From assembly GCA_900546085.1 (NCBI GenBank), contig URBS01000015.1:1-24834 (forward strand): a DNA stretch of 24,834 nucleotides, given 5' to 3'. The translations under genes were made by a program, and so were the position numbers. This document shows positions 1 to 8,111 of the stretch, in pieces. The number at the start of each line of letters is the position of its first letter. Within the stretch, counting starts at the first letter, position 1. Below the pieces are notes generated by a model. That model had not been told where the DNA came from and did not search any database. It was given only the letters and a program-made list of their open reading frames with translations. The DNA is from an uncultured Collinsella sp. (GTDB lineage Bacteria; Actinomycetota; Coriobacteriia; Coriobacteriales; Coriobacteriaceae).

Positions 1-268
1 GGAAGCGATTGAAAATATCAACTGGCTTGACTGTTCTGTCATTAATCATGGCATTCGTTTTTCTGTCCCATCTTTTATTGACTTTATTGTAGTTGTCGTC
101 TCTCACTTATGGGATTTATTGATAGCCAGACTTGTCCTGAAGATATCGGTCGAGCATCGGAAGGCTTTCGCTGTTTTTCAGCTCACGAGTCTTGGTGTTT
201 ATTGATTAATGGAATGGGCTCGGGTTTTCTAACTTCTACTGTATTGATAAATTGAAAGGTCTGTAGTT
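1..268. other. AT-rich stretch before the pglX fragment
   Basis: This stretch is clearly more AT-rich than the roughly 60% G+C genes that follow, which suggests foreign or recombined DNA. A plus-strand frame is open from the window edge (base 2) to a TGA at 203-205 (67 codons), but the peptide is hydrophobic and I do not recognise it. The minus strand also has short open stretches, so its coding status is unresolved. A 9-bp inverted repeat, CATTAATCA at 40-48 and TGATTAATG at 203-211, brackets 154 bp. In such AT-rich DNA it could be chance, but inverted repeats near pglX would fit DNA inversion. No recombinase or upstream BREX gene is visible inside the window. Confidence 0.5.
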
Positions 269-1237
269 ATGGCCACTTTACTTCAAGATAAATACGAGGC
301 TCGCAAGGCCGAGGTCAACGCTCGCTTTGAGCAGCTTCGCGCCAACGAGGAGGAGCTCAACCGGATCTTTGCCAAGATCTACAACATGGAGGGCGAGGTG
401 CCCATCGAGGTCGAGGACAGGTACGTCTCGGTGGCGCGCATCTTCGATACGGCAGAAGAGATTCCGGAGAGCTACAAGGGCAACAAGTACGTGCGCACCA
501 AGCGCGACGAGATTACCTCGCTCATAAGCTATGCCGTGGGCTGCATGTTTGGCCGCTATTCGCTGGACGTGGACGGTCTGGTCTTGGCCGACCAGGGTGC
601 CACGGTCAACGACTATCTGGCCAAGATGCCCGATCCCACGCATGTGACCTTTATGCCCGATAGCGACAACGTGCTGCCCATTACCGATGACGAGTACTTT
701 GACGACGACATCGTGCGCTACTTTATCGAGTTTGTGCGCACCGTGTACGGCGAGGAGACGCTCGAGCAGAACCTGGCCTTTATTGCCGAGGCGCTCGGCG
801 GTAAGGGTACCTCGCGCGAGGTAATCCGTACCTACTTTTTGAAGGACTTCTATAAGGACCACTGCCAGACCTATAAGAAACGCCCCATTTACTGGCTGTT
901 CGACAGCGGCAAAAAGAACGGCTTCAAGTGCCTTGTTTACATGCATCGCTATCAGCCCGACCTGTTGGCTCGCATCCGAACCGACTATGTGCATGAGCAG
1001 CAGGAGCGCTATCGCTCGCAGATCGGCTATGCCAACGATGCCCTTGCCAGTGCTGAGCGTGGTGAGCGCGTGCGCTTGGATAAGCGTGTCAAAAAGCTCA
1101 ATGACCAGCTTAAAGAGACCATCGGCTACGAGGAGAAGTTGCACCATTTGGCAGACCAGATGATTAAGATCGACCTGGATGACGGCGTCAGGGTCAACTA
1201 CGCCAAGTTTCAGGATGTGCTGGCGAAGATCAAGTAA
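269..1237 (+). CDS. pglX: BREX-1 PglX, C-terminal fragment (methyltransferase part absent)
   Basis: The 322 residues match the C-terminal part of PglX, the adenine-specific DNA methyltransferase of type I BREX, which marks host DNA and is needed for phage exclusion. The recognisable segments are YAVGCMFGRYSLD (residues 88-100), an acidic PITDDEYFDDDIV stretch, and RPIYWLFDSGKKNGFKCLVYMHRY-type sequence from residue 205. Residues 10-35 and 240-300 look coiled-coil. Family members are about 1,200 residues, so some 900 residues, including the SAM-binding and NPPY-type catalytic motifs, are missing. An in-frame TAA at 248-250 blocks any upstream extension, and GAAAGG at 254-259 gives a plausible ribosome site for ATG 269. 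It is therefore either a 5'-truncated remnant, a cassette for recombination with a full pglX upstream, or a separately translated C-terminal subunit. pglZ follows 23 bp later, as in intact BREX operons. Confidence 0.8.
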   Translation: MATLLQDKYEARKAEVNARFEQLRANEEELNRIFAKIYNMEGEVPIEVEDRYVSVARIFDTAEEIPESYKGNKYVRTKRDEITSLISYAVGCMFGRYSLDVDGLVLADQGATVNDYLAKMPDPTHVTFMPDSDNVLPITDDEYFDDDIVRYFIEFVRTVYGEETLEQNLAFIAEALGGKGTSREVIRTYFLKDFYKDHCQTYKKRPIYWLFDSGKKNGFKCLVYMHRYQPDLLARIRTDYVHEQQERYRSQIGYANDALASAERGERVRLDKRVKKLNDQLKETIGYEEKLHHLADQMIKIDLDDGVRVNYAKFQDVLAKIK

Positions 1238-1260
1238 CTGCAGATACGGTAAGGATATTC

Positions 1261-3969
1261 ATGCCCAAGATCGATGTAGAAGAACAGCTCAAGCTGCGGT
1301 TTTTGCAGCCGTTGTCCGCATGCGCGCCGCGCCGTGTGGTGGTTTGGCACGATGCGGACGGCGAGTTTGCTCCTGAGTTTGAGCGATTGGCTGCCGAGGG
1401 TTTCGACGGCGTGGGGGCCGATGCCGGCGTAATGCCTGCTCACGGTGACTTTGAGCGTCCGGTGCGGTTTGTTGAGGCCTGCGAGGGCCGCATGTTTGCC
1501 GTCAAGAAGCTCATCAACCGCGATGACCTTGCGAACGATATCTTGCTGTATCGCCGTTGCCCGCGCGGCAGGCTTGAGGGCGATTGGCTTGCCGATGTTG
1601 AGCTGTATGCCGATCAGTTCCAGGCTGACTATCTTTCGCTTTTGGCCGATCAGCTGGGCATCGAGAATATCGACGCCGTGCGCGAGAGCCTGCGCGAGCA
1701 CAAGACCTTCTTTGATGCCAAGACCCGCTGTGCTAAGTTTGCCGCGTGCGTTCCGCACGCCGCGGGCGCATCCGATATCGAGCTTGGAATCCTTACGGTG
1801 ATTTTTGGCGGCAAGGAGCCGGGCGACGCGCGGCCCGCGTTTGTGCTGCGCGGCTGCATGGCCACACTGCTGCACGAGGGTCCCGAGGCGCTGGCTGCGC
1901 TGGTGGATAAGTACAGCTTGCGCGACGTCCTCTCTGCCTTTATGCTGCGCTGCTATGGGTTTGATGGGCCGCTGTACGAGCGCGACTCACTGCTTATGCT
2001 TGCATCCCATGTGCTCCTTACGGCGGCATCCACCGCGCTTCCCGAGGGGGCGCTCAAGGGACTCGAAAGCTATGTGGCTCCCGCCTACGGCCCCTATTGC
2101 CTTGAAGCGGTGCGTACGTGGGATCAGGCCGCCGATGCCCAGGCATCGAGCGAGGATTTATTTGAGATTTGCCGTTTGGTCGAAGATGCCCGTGGGCTCT
2201 TTGCACGGTTTGAGGCCCTGCCGATCGATGTGCTGGCCTCGCTCGACGTGTTCCCGTGCGTCAATGAGGCCGTGCTCTCGCAGCTGTTCTGCTCGTTTGC
2301 CCAGGGCGCGGACCGTGTTGAGGACGCGCGCACCTTTGCGGCGCGTCGTTGCGACCTAAGCTGGTACCGTCGCGTTGAGAGCTACTTTGACCTGCTTGTC
2401 ACTGTGGCCGATATGTGCGCATTTAGGCAGGCACACGCTGGCGGGTTCCATCTGGCGCAACCCCAGCAGGTATGGGATGCCTACACGTCCGATTGGTATG
2501 CCATGGACGCTGCCTATCGCCATATGTGCACCGCGTATCTGCGGGCGCGCTCCGCCGAGTGCGATGTGCTCGAGGGGCCTGCCCGAGCTGTGGTGGACTG
2601 GGCGGAGAATCTCTACAGCAACTGGTTCTTGGCCGACGCCAATGCCTGCTGGGCGACCGCTGCGCAAGGGGAGTGGGCCGATTGCGGCTACATCGAGGGT
2701 CCCGAACGGCAGGATGGGTTCTACTGGCATGTGCTGCCCGCCTTTGTGGGCTCTGCCAAAACGACGGTCGTTATCGTGAGCGACGCGCTGCGCTATGAGG
2801 TGGCCCGCGAAGTTGCGGCACTGCTCGAGCGCGAGCGCGGCGGCAACGTCAAGGTCTCTAGCATGCAGGCGGTCTTTCCCTCCATTACCGAGGTGGGCAT
2901 GCCCGCGCTGTTGCCGCATCAGGCGCTTGAGCTTGCAGCGGATGGCTCGTTTGTGCTGGCTGACGGCATGCCCACTGCGACGACTCCGCAGCGCGAGGCC
3001 GTGCTTGCCCACGTTGAGCCCACGGCCTGCGCTTTACGTTCGAGCGCATACCTCAACATGGCGGGAACCGAGCGTAAGGCGCTGCTCAAGGACTCAAGAA
3101 TTGTCTACCTCTACCACAACAAGATCGATGCTACGGGCGAGAAGGCCGCTATGCAGGATGACGTCTTCGATGCCTGTGCGGACACCGTGGAGGAACTTGC
3201 TGCGTTGGCGCGTCGCGTGTGCACCGACGCCCTGGGTGCGCGTGTTGTTATAACGGCGGACCACGGCTTTATCTACACGCGTCGGGAGCTCAGCGAGTGC
3301 CAGATGCTCGGCAAGCCAGACCTTCCCTTCCTTGACGCTCCTGTCATGCACGGCAAGCGTCATCTGGTGGTGCCCAACGAGGCCGTGGCCAAGCTTTCGG
3401 AAGAGGCATGCGGGGTGTTTGTTAATGTTGGCATGGGACGTTTGGGTGCCGGTTTTGAGGGATTTGCCCCGCGCGAGAACGTGCACTTCAAGCGTCCCGG
3501 CGGCACTAACAACTACGTCCACGGCGGCATGAGCTTGCAGGAGCTCTGCGTGCCCGTTATCGGTTTTTGGCGTGCGCGCTCGGGTTCCAAGGACTTTGTC
3601 GATACGCGCGTGGCGACGCTGCGCGTGCTAAGTGAGGGACGCCGAGTGACCAACTCGCTCTTCTCGGTTAACTTGATCCAGGAAGAACCCGCCCAAGGCA
3701 AGGTCTTGCCGTGCGAGTATGAGCTGGTGTTTACCGACGCAAGCGGCAACGAGGTGAGCGATACAGTCAAGGCGCATGCCAACAAGACTTCTGCTAACTC
3801 GCAGGAGCGCGTGGTGCATGCCAAGTTTGCGCTGCGTGCAGCGGATGAATTCTCGGCCAAGGGTCCGTACTATCTGGTCTGCCGCGAGCGCGAAACGGGC
3901 AAGATCGTTTGGCGCGAGACGTACACCATCGCTGTTTCGTTTGCCCCTGTTGCTGACTTTGGTTTTTAG
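1261..3969 (+). CDS. pglZ: BREX-1 phosphatase-fold protein PglZ
   Basis: The 902-residue protein is of the size expected for type A PglZ, the alkaline-phosphatase-superfamily protein that is a signature component of BREX. Two superfamily metal-site motifs can be read: VIVSDALRYE, with Asp near residue 508, and VITADHGFIYTR, with Asp-His near 667-668. The N-terminal 480 residues are helical and diverse, as in the family, and a C-terminal domain of about 140 residues follows the FKRPGGTNNYVHGGMSLQE-like region. The start ATG has AAGGA at 1251-1255, and the gene lies between the pglX fragment and brxL, the canonical BREX order. The frame is intact with no visible lesion, so PglZ is likely still made. 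Its biochemical role in BREX is not fully settled; a nuclease or phosphodiesterase role has been discussed. Confidence 0.93.
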   Translation: MPKIDVEEQLKLRFLQPLSACAPRRVVVWHDADGEFAPEFERLAAEGFDGVGADAGVMPAHGDFERPVRFVEACEGRMFAVKKLINRDDLANDILLYRRCPRGRLEGDWLADVELYADQFQADYLSLLADQLGIENIDAVRESLREHKTFFDAKTRCAKFAACVPHAAGASDIELGILTVIFGGKEPGDARPAFVLRGCMATLLHEGPEALAALVDKYSLRDVLSAFMLRCYGFDGPLYERDSLLMLASHVLLTAASTALPEGALKGLESYVAPAYGPYCLEAVRTWDQAADAQASSEDLFEICRLVEDARGLFARFEALPIDVLASLDVFPCVNEAVLSQLFCSFAQGADRVEDARTFAARRCDLSWYRRVESYFDLLVTVADMCAFRQAHAGGFHLAQPQQVWDAYTSDWYAMDAAYRHMCTAYLRARSAECDVLEGPARAVVDWAENLYSNWFLADANACWATAAQGEWADCGYIEGPERQDGFYWHVLPAFVGSAKTTVVIVSDALRYEVAREVAALLERERGGNVKVSSMQAVFPSITEVGMPALLPHQALELAADGSFVLADGMPTATTPQREAVLAHVEPTACALRSSAYLNMAGTERKALLKDSRIVYLYHNKIDATGEKAAMQDDVFDACADTVEELAALARRVCTDALGARVVITADHGFIYTRRELSECQMLGKPDLPFLDAPVMHGKRHLVVPNEAVAKLSEEACGVFVNVGMGRLGAGFEGFAPRENVHFKRPGGTNNYVHGGMSLQELCVPVIGFWRARSGSKDFVDTRVATLRVLSEGRRVTNSLFSVNLIQEEPAQGKVLPCEYELVFTDASGNEVSDTVKAHANKTSANSQERVVHAKFALRAADEFSAKGPYYLVCRERETGKIVWRETYTIAVSFAPVADFGF

Positions 3970-3980
3970 GAGTGTGCCCT

Positions 3981-6302
3981 ATGTTTGATAGCAATGACGA
4001 CGATCTGTGGGAAGTTCCCTCGATTGATGTGAATGTGCCGTCGGAGGGCGTGGCGGCTGTGGAGGCCCCGGCGGCTGAGGCCACTGCGCCCGTGGAGACC
4101 GAGGCGCCCGCTGAGGACGAGTCCTCAACCGATGGCTATGCCCAGGCCGCGGCCGAGGCTCCCGAGGACGACGGTTACGACATGGATGTACTGGACGGTA
4201 AGCTGCTCGAGCACTTTGGCGGCAAGATCGTGCGCAAGGACCTGACGGCCTTTATGAAGCGCGGTGCCAACGTGCCCACCTTTGTGTTGGAGTACCTGCT
4301 GGGCATGTACTGCTCGACCGATGACGAGGAAGCCGTGGCAGAGGGCCTGGATCGCATCCGCAGGATCCTCACCGATAACTACGTGCGTCCCGATGAGTCC
4401 GAGCGCATTAAGTCCAAAATCCGTGAGCTGGGCCGTTTTACCATCATCGACAAGGTGACGGCCAAGCTCGACGAGTATAAAGACATCTACGTGGCCTCGT
4501 TTGCCAACCTGACCATTGAGCCGTTTGTGATGCCGGCCGAGTACGTGCGCGACTATTCCAAGATTCTGCAGGGTGGTATTTGGTGCATCATGAGCATCGA
4601 GTATCGTCACCCCTTGGATGAGGAAGACGAGTTTGGCATGGAGGTCTTTGGCGACGACGCGCCGCGCCGCGCCAAGGCCAAGCGTAAGAAGCGTGGGCCC
4701 GAGGACTCTCCGTTTAGTGTGGCGTCGCTCACGCCCATCCAGATGCCCAACCTGGACCTGGATGCCATGGTCGAAGAGCGCCAGTATTTCTCGCGCGACG
4801 AGTGGCTCAACATGCTGCTGCGCTCCGCTGGCTATGAGCCCAGCGAGCTTTCGGAGAAGGAGCGCCTGCACTTTATCGAGCGTATGGTGCCGCTGATCGA
4901 GCGCAACTACAATCTGTGCGAGCTTGGTCCCCGCGGCACCGGCAAGAGCCACATCTACAAAGAGGTTTCGCCCTACGCCATTTTGCTTTCGGGCGGGCAG
5001 ACCACCACGGCCAACCTGTTCGGCCGCATGAACTCCATGCGCGCCGATCGCGTGGGCTTGGTGGGCCATTGGGATTGCGTGACGTTCGACGAGGTCGCCG
5101 GCATGCGCTTTAAGGACACCAACGCCGTACAGATCATGAAGGACTATATGGCGAGTGGCAGCTACGCGCGCGGCCGCGACCAGATTAACGCCGATGCCTC
5201 CATGGTCTTTGAGGGCAACATCAACGACACCGTGCAAAACGTCCTTAAGACCACGCACCTGTTTGATCCGTTCCCGCCGGAGTTTAACAACGACTCGGCC
5301 TTCTTCGACCGTATCCACTATTACCTGCCGGGCTGGGAGATTCCCAAGATGCGCTCGAGCTTGCTGACCGGGCATTACGGCCTGATCACCGACTGCCTGT
5401 CGGAGTTTTGCAAGGAGATGCGTCGCAAGGACTTTACGCACCATATCGACCGGTATTTCCGCTTTAACAGCGACTTTAACAAGCGTGACGAGATCGCCGT
5501 GCGCAAGACCTTTAGCGGCCTGGCCAAGCTGCTGTTCCCCGACGAGGCTATGGACAAGGACGACGTGCACTGGCTGCTGGACTACGCCATCGAGGGCCGT
5601 CGCCGTGTAAAGGAGCAGCTCAAGATTATGGCGGGCGTCGAGTTTATCGACGTCAACCTGGGTTATATGGATGCCGACAACCCGCAGGACGTGCACGTGG
5701 TGCGCGTGCCCGAGCAGACCGAGGACACGCTGATTCCCGACGGGCCGCTGCTGTCCGGCCACGTATTTGGCGTGGGCAGGTCGCAGGGCGGCGAGGTTGC
5801 CGTATACAAGCTGGAGAACAAGGCCGTTGCCGGCGAGTGCAAGTTTAAGTACGAGGGCGTGGCCTTTAACAAGCCGGTGCGCGATACGCTTGAGGCCGCG
5901 TTCGACAATTTTGTGAACCTGGCGAACCGCGTGGCGCCGGGCATGCACATTGGCTCCAAGGATTACCTGCTGTTCTACAACGACCTGCAGAGCAAGGGCC
6001 TGTCCGAGGAAGTTTCGCTCGCCGAGTTTGTGGGACTTTGCTCTGCTGCGTGCAACCGCCCGGTGATGCCTGCGCTTGCGATTCCGGGAATCTTGCGCAT
6101 GTCGGGCTCTATGGACGAGATCCGCGGGCTCGAGGACATTATGCGCGTGGCCAAAAACGCCGGCGCCAAGCGCGTGATATTGCCGCTGAGCGCCATCGCG
6201 GGCCTGCAGAGCGTTTCGTCCGAGATTATCTCGGGCTTGAGCCCGGTGTTCTACATGGATGGCGATCCCGTCGACGCCGCGAAGAAGGCGCTGGATCTGT
6301 AG
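3981..6302 (+). CDS. brxL: BREX AAA+/Lon-like effector BrxL
   Basis: BrxL is the AAA+ protein with a Lon-like C-terminal domain found at the end of type I BREX operons, where it forms DNA-binding ring assemblies needed for defence. Visible motifs are a Walker A GPRGTGKS at residues 316-323 and a Walker B VTFDEVAG with Asp370-Glu371. The C-terminal 200 residues follow the Lon protease fold (VGRSQGGEVAVY through AKNAGAKRVILP). ATG 3981 is preferred over GTG 3972 because TAGGAG at 3967-3972 is then correctly spaced, giving 773 residues. That is longer than typical, because residues 20-65 form an Ala/Glu/Pro/Asp-rich, probably disordered tail. By eye the Lon catalytic Ser-Lys dyad is not conserved (see findings). 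The gene begins 11 bp after pglZ. Confidence 0.93.
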   Translation: MFDSNDDDLWEVPSIDVNVPSEGVAAVEAPAAEATAPVETEAPAEDESSTDGYAQAAAEAPEDDGYDMDVLDGKLLEHFGGKIVRKDLTAFMKRGANVPTFVLEYLLGMYCSTDDEEAVAEGLDRIRRILTDNYVRPDESERIKSKIRELGRFTIIDKVTAKLDEYKDIYVASFANLTIEPFVMPAEYVRDYSKILQGGIWCIMSIEYRHPLDEEDEFGMEVFGDDAPRRAKAKRKKRGPEDSPFSVASLTPIQMPNLDLDAMVEERQYFSRDEWLNMLLRSAGYEPSELSEKERLHFIERMVPLIERNYNLCELGPRGTGKSHIYKEVSPYAILLSGGQTTTANLFGRMNSMRADRVGLVGHWDCVTFDEVAGMRFKDTNAVQIMKDYMASGSYARGRDQINADASMVFEGNINDTVQNVLKTTHLFDPFPPEFNNDSAFFDRIHYYLPGWEIPKMRSSLLTGHYGLITDCLSEFCKEMRRKDFTHHIDRYFRFNSDFNKRDEIAVRKTFSGLAKLLFPDEAMDKDDVHWLLDYAIEGRRRVKEQLKIMAGVEFIDVNLGYMDADNPQDVHVVRVPEQTEDTLIPDGPLLSGHVFGVGRSQGGEVAVYKLENKAVAGECKFKYEGVAFNKPVRDTLEAAFDNFVNLANRVAPGMHIGSKDYLLFYNDLQSKGLSEEVSLAEFVGLCSAACNRPVMPALAIPGILRMSGSMDEIRGLEDIMRVAKNAGAKRVILPLSAIAGLQSVSSEIISGLSPVFYMDGDPVDAAKKALDL

Positions 6303-6365
6303 GAGTGCGGGCGTGCGGGGCGTCCCGCGAGCATGTTGGTGCGTAGTGCGTGAGGAGGCCTTGCC

Positions 6366-7436
6366 ATGGCGGACGAGCGTTCTGTTGGTGAGCTGCTCGA
6401 CGAGCTGTTTGGCTTTGAGTCGGTGGCCAAGCGTCAGACGGCGCTTGAGCAGTACGATCGCGGGGAGTTGGTGCGGAAGGCGCGCTCCCGCGAGCTGCTG
6501 GGCGTGCTTAAGGGCGTCGAGGCTGCCGAGCACGCTGCGCGCGACTCTGCCGTACGGGCTGTTGACGGGTACGTGCGCCGCGTTGAGAGCGCTGCGCTTG
6601 CACGCGCTCGCAAGCAGGCGGGCGTTGTGGGCCCGCTGCAGATGGAGCGCCGCTATGCTGCCTTTTTGCGCATGGAGGACAAGGCCGAGCTGCTGATGCG
6701 TCTGGAGCAGGCGCTTTCGTTTATCGAGGTAAAGCTGCGTGCGAATACGACGGACAGGGTGCGCGCGGCGTACGATGCTGCCGGCGCTTTAGTGCTGCAG
6801 GACGTGGCACGCCTGAGTGACGTGCGCGTTGTGGATGCCGTGCCCCTGGATGCCGATCTGCTATGTACGCAGCTGGAACAGTTGCGTATTGCCGCCGATG
6901 CGACGGACCTTGCGGGCATGATCACAGCGACGTTTGAGTCCGAGCTGAGTGCGACTGGTCCGCAGCGCGCTGATGGGTTTACGGGCGATTTGGCTGGCGA
7001 TGTTGCTGGTGACGTGGCGTTGGAGCGCGAACTTACCAACGTGCGCGGCGCTGCGCAGCGAGCGCGCTTGGCGGCGCAGGCGTATCGGGCCGAGCGCGCC
7101 GCCCGCGTTGCGGGGAGCACGGTGGAGCCGGTATTGTTGCCCGAGCCTTCGTGCGTTGCGTGCGAGACGGCGTGCGATGCCGGTTTGCTTGCCGAGCTGC
7201 TCGTTCAGGTTAAGAAGTCGTTTGAGACCTACCGTCGTGTTGTTGCCGACGGCGGGTTGTTCTGTGCGTTTGGCTCTGTCTCGCCGCATGGGATATGCCG
7301 GGGTTCGAGCTATTTAGACTACGATTCTCGGCTTGACGAAGACGTGCTGGTGGGCGAGTACGATGGCGCTACCAGGCATGATGTTTGCCGTGAGGTTCCG
7401 ATTCCCGAGCTTGTGGATGAGGCTTCGGCGGAATGA
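6366..7436 (+). CDS. Unrecognised BREX-adjacent protein, probably truncated by frameshift
   Basis: I do not recognise this 356-residue protein. It starts at ATG 6366 with an excellent AGGAGG (6353-6358), 63 bp after brxL on the same strand, so it is probably co-transcribed with BREX. The first 150 residues are strongly helical and rich in Ala, Arg, Glu and Leu. The middle has Asp/Ala-rich turns, a CVACETAC motif lies near residue 260, and the end is acidic. There is no signal peptide or membrane segment. The frame ends at TGA 7434-7436, yet convincing coding sequence continues at once in the +1 frame (see the next entry). The original protein was therefore probably about 455 residues. A BREX accessory role is only inferred from position. 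Confidence 0.6.
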   Translation: MADERSVGELLDELFGFESVAKRQTALEQYDRGELVRKARSRELLGVLKGVEAAEHAARDSAVRAVDGYVRRVESAALARARKQAGVVGPLQMERRYAAFLRMEDKAELLMRLEQALSFIEVKLRANTTDRVRAAYDAAGALVLQDVARLSDVRVVDAVPLDADLLCTQLEQLRIAADATDLAGMITATFESELSATGPQRADGFTGDLAGDVAGDVALERELTNVRGAAQRARLAAQAYRAERAARVAGSTVEPVLLPEPSCVACETACDAGLLAELLVQVKKSFETYRRVVADGGLFCAFGSVSPHGICRGSSYLDYDSRLDEDVLVGEYDGATRHDVCREVPIPELVDEASAE

Positions 7437-7731
7437 CGGCGACTCGCTCGAGGTTGCCGTGGCGCGCATGCGTGAGTTTAATGCGCGCCGCTACGAAGGT
7501 GTGCTGGACGAGGACCCCGCGCGCCATGTGAATGCGTTTTGGTATGGACTCAAAAAGCTCAGCTAGTATTGCGAGGCCGCCGTGCGTGTGGATGAGCGTG
7601 CTTGGGATTGCTTTATCGATAAGGTACAGTTCGCCTACGATGAACCCGTGGGGCGCCTGGCCACGCAGATGGACGACAAGCAGGTTGCGGCTTTTGTTGC
7701 TGCCGTGGAAGTGCTCGGTGCTAGTGAGTAG
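7437..7731 (+). pseudogene. Out-of-frame 3' remnant of the preceding gene
   Basis: Directly after the stop of the 356-codon frame, another plus-strand frame reads as good coding sequence. It begins GDSLEVAVARMREFN and includes DEDPARHVNAFWYGLKKLS. A TAG at 7564-7566 interrupts it, and then the same frame resumes with YCEAAVRVDERAWDCFIDK and ends at TAG 7729-7731 after AAVEVLGASE. Residue quality and G+C-rich third positions stay consistent across the TAG, which would be GAG (Glu) after one substitution. No ribosome site or suitable start marks a new gene. The simplest reading is one gene of about 455 codons broken by a frameshift near 7430 and one nonsense mutation. A sequencing error could explain the frameshift but is less likely to explain both lesions. 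Confidence 0.6.
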
Positions 7732-7758
7732 GGGCTTGGCTCGATAGGAGGTTGCACC

Positions 7759-7956
7759 ATGAAGATCGAAGTCGATGTTGACCAGCTGCGCGAGGGCCTG
7801 CTCGACCGCGCGGGGAGTGCGGCAGGCGTTGGCTTTCCCGCTGCCATGCTCGACGTGATGGATATCGAGGACGAGTCGCCCCAAGAGCTCCTAGCCCGAG
7901 CCGAACGCGAGGGTCTCGACCTCCGCGACTTTGCCGTCGACGATGACGCTGAATGA
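7759..7956 (+). CDS. Small acidic protein of unknown function (65 aa)
   Basis: This 65-codon gene has a textbook AGGAGG at 7747-7752, six bases before ATG 7759, and codon use like the BREX genes. The product is acidic (MKIEVDVDQL start, DLRDFAVDDDAE end) with an internal helical stretch SPQELLARAEREGLDL. It has no membrane segment, signal peptide or cysteine cluster. It starts 27 bp after the broken gene and precedes the AT-rich DUF3800 unit, so it is probably the last gene of the BREX transcript. The size and charge would fit an adaptor, an antitoxin or an inhibitor protein, but no family is recognisable and no function is assigned. Confidence 0.6.
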   Translation: MKIEVDVDQLREGLLDRAGSAAGVGFPAAMLDVMDIEDESPQELLARAEREGLDLRDFAVDDDAE

Positions 7957-7971
7957 TGGCCATCTTTGTTA

Positions 7972-8035
7972 TTGACGAACATATGTTTGTATTTTATACT
8001 CATGCTTGAACATACGTCCAACTTCATGGTATAAA
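7972..8035 (+). promoter_or_regulatory. Tandem promoters of the DUF3800 leader RNA
   Basis: The upstream promoter is TTGACG (7972-7977), a 17-bp spacer and TATACT (7995-8000), each hexamer 5/6 to consensus. The second is TTGAAC (8006-8011), an 18-bp spacer and TATAAA (8030-8035). The direct repeats GAACATATGT (7977-7986) and GAACATACGT (8008-8017) overlap the -35 region of each, so both could be bound by the same regulator. Expected transcript starts are near 8007 and 8042. Confidence 0.6.
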
Positions 8036-8097
8036 TTAGGTGGTCATCTCTTAAGAGAGGGCTTCCAAGTGCCGGGGACGTTTTCCCCGGCTTTTTT
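8007..8097 (+). ncRNA. Terminated leader or small RNA before the DUF3800 gene
   Basis: A transcript from either promoter would contain the 12-nt palindrome TCTCTTAAGAGA (8047-8058). It would then reach a near-perfect intrinsic terminator: GCCGGGG (8071-8077), a 7-nt loop, CCCCGGC (8085-8091) and six T. Termination falls only 14 bases before the ATG of the DUF3800 gene. The result is a short RNA of 55-90 nt with the downstream gene expressed only by read-through. This layout resembles both attenuators and type III toxin-antitoxin loci, though there is no tandem RNA repeat here. Comparative RNA work (Weinberg and co-workers, 2017, as I recall it) reported several structured RNA motifs upstream of DUF3800 genes, and this may be one of them. 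Whether it matches a described motif is not known to me. Confidence 0.6.
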
Positions 8098-8111
8098 ATT
8101 AAGGATTGCCC

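Noticed and set aside
278..1147. 289-codon minus-strand open frame opposite the pglX fragment
   Set aside because: It is the antisense mirror of a recognisable PglX segment, with low-complexity Ala/Val/Leu/His content and no ribosome site.
4125..6533. 802-codon minus-strand open frame opposite brxL
   Set aside because: It lies wholly opposite a clearly homologous gene. Its composition (His, Val, Leu, Gln-rich) is the usual mirror of high-GC coding DNA, and it has no domain motif.
8007..8097. Classical type III toxin-antitoxin antitoxin RNA
   Set aside because: There are no tandem RNA repeats, and DUF3800 is not a known ToxN, CptN or TenpN fold. Only the layout is similar.
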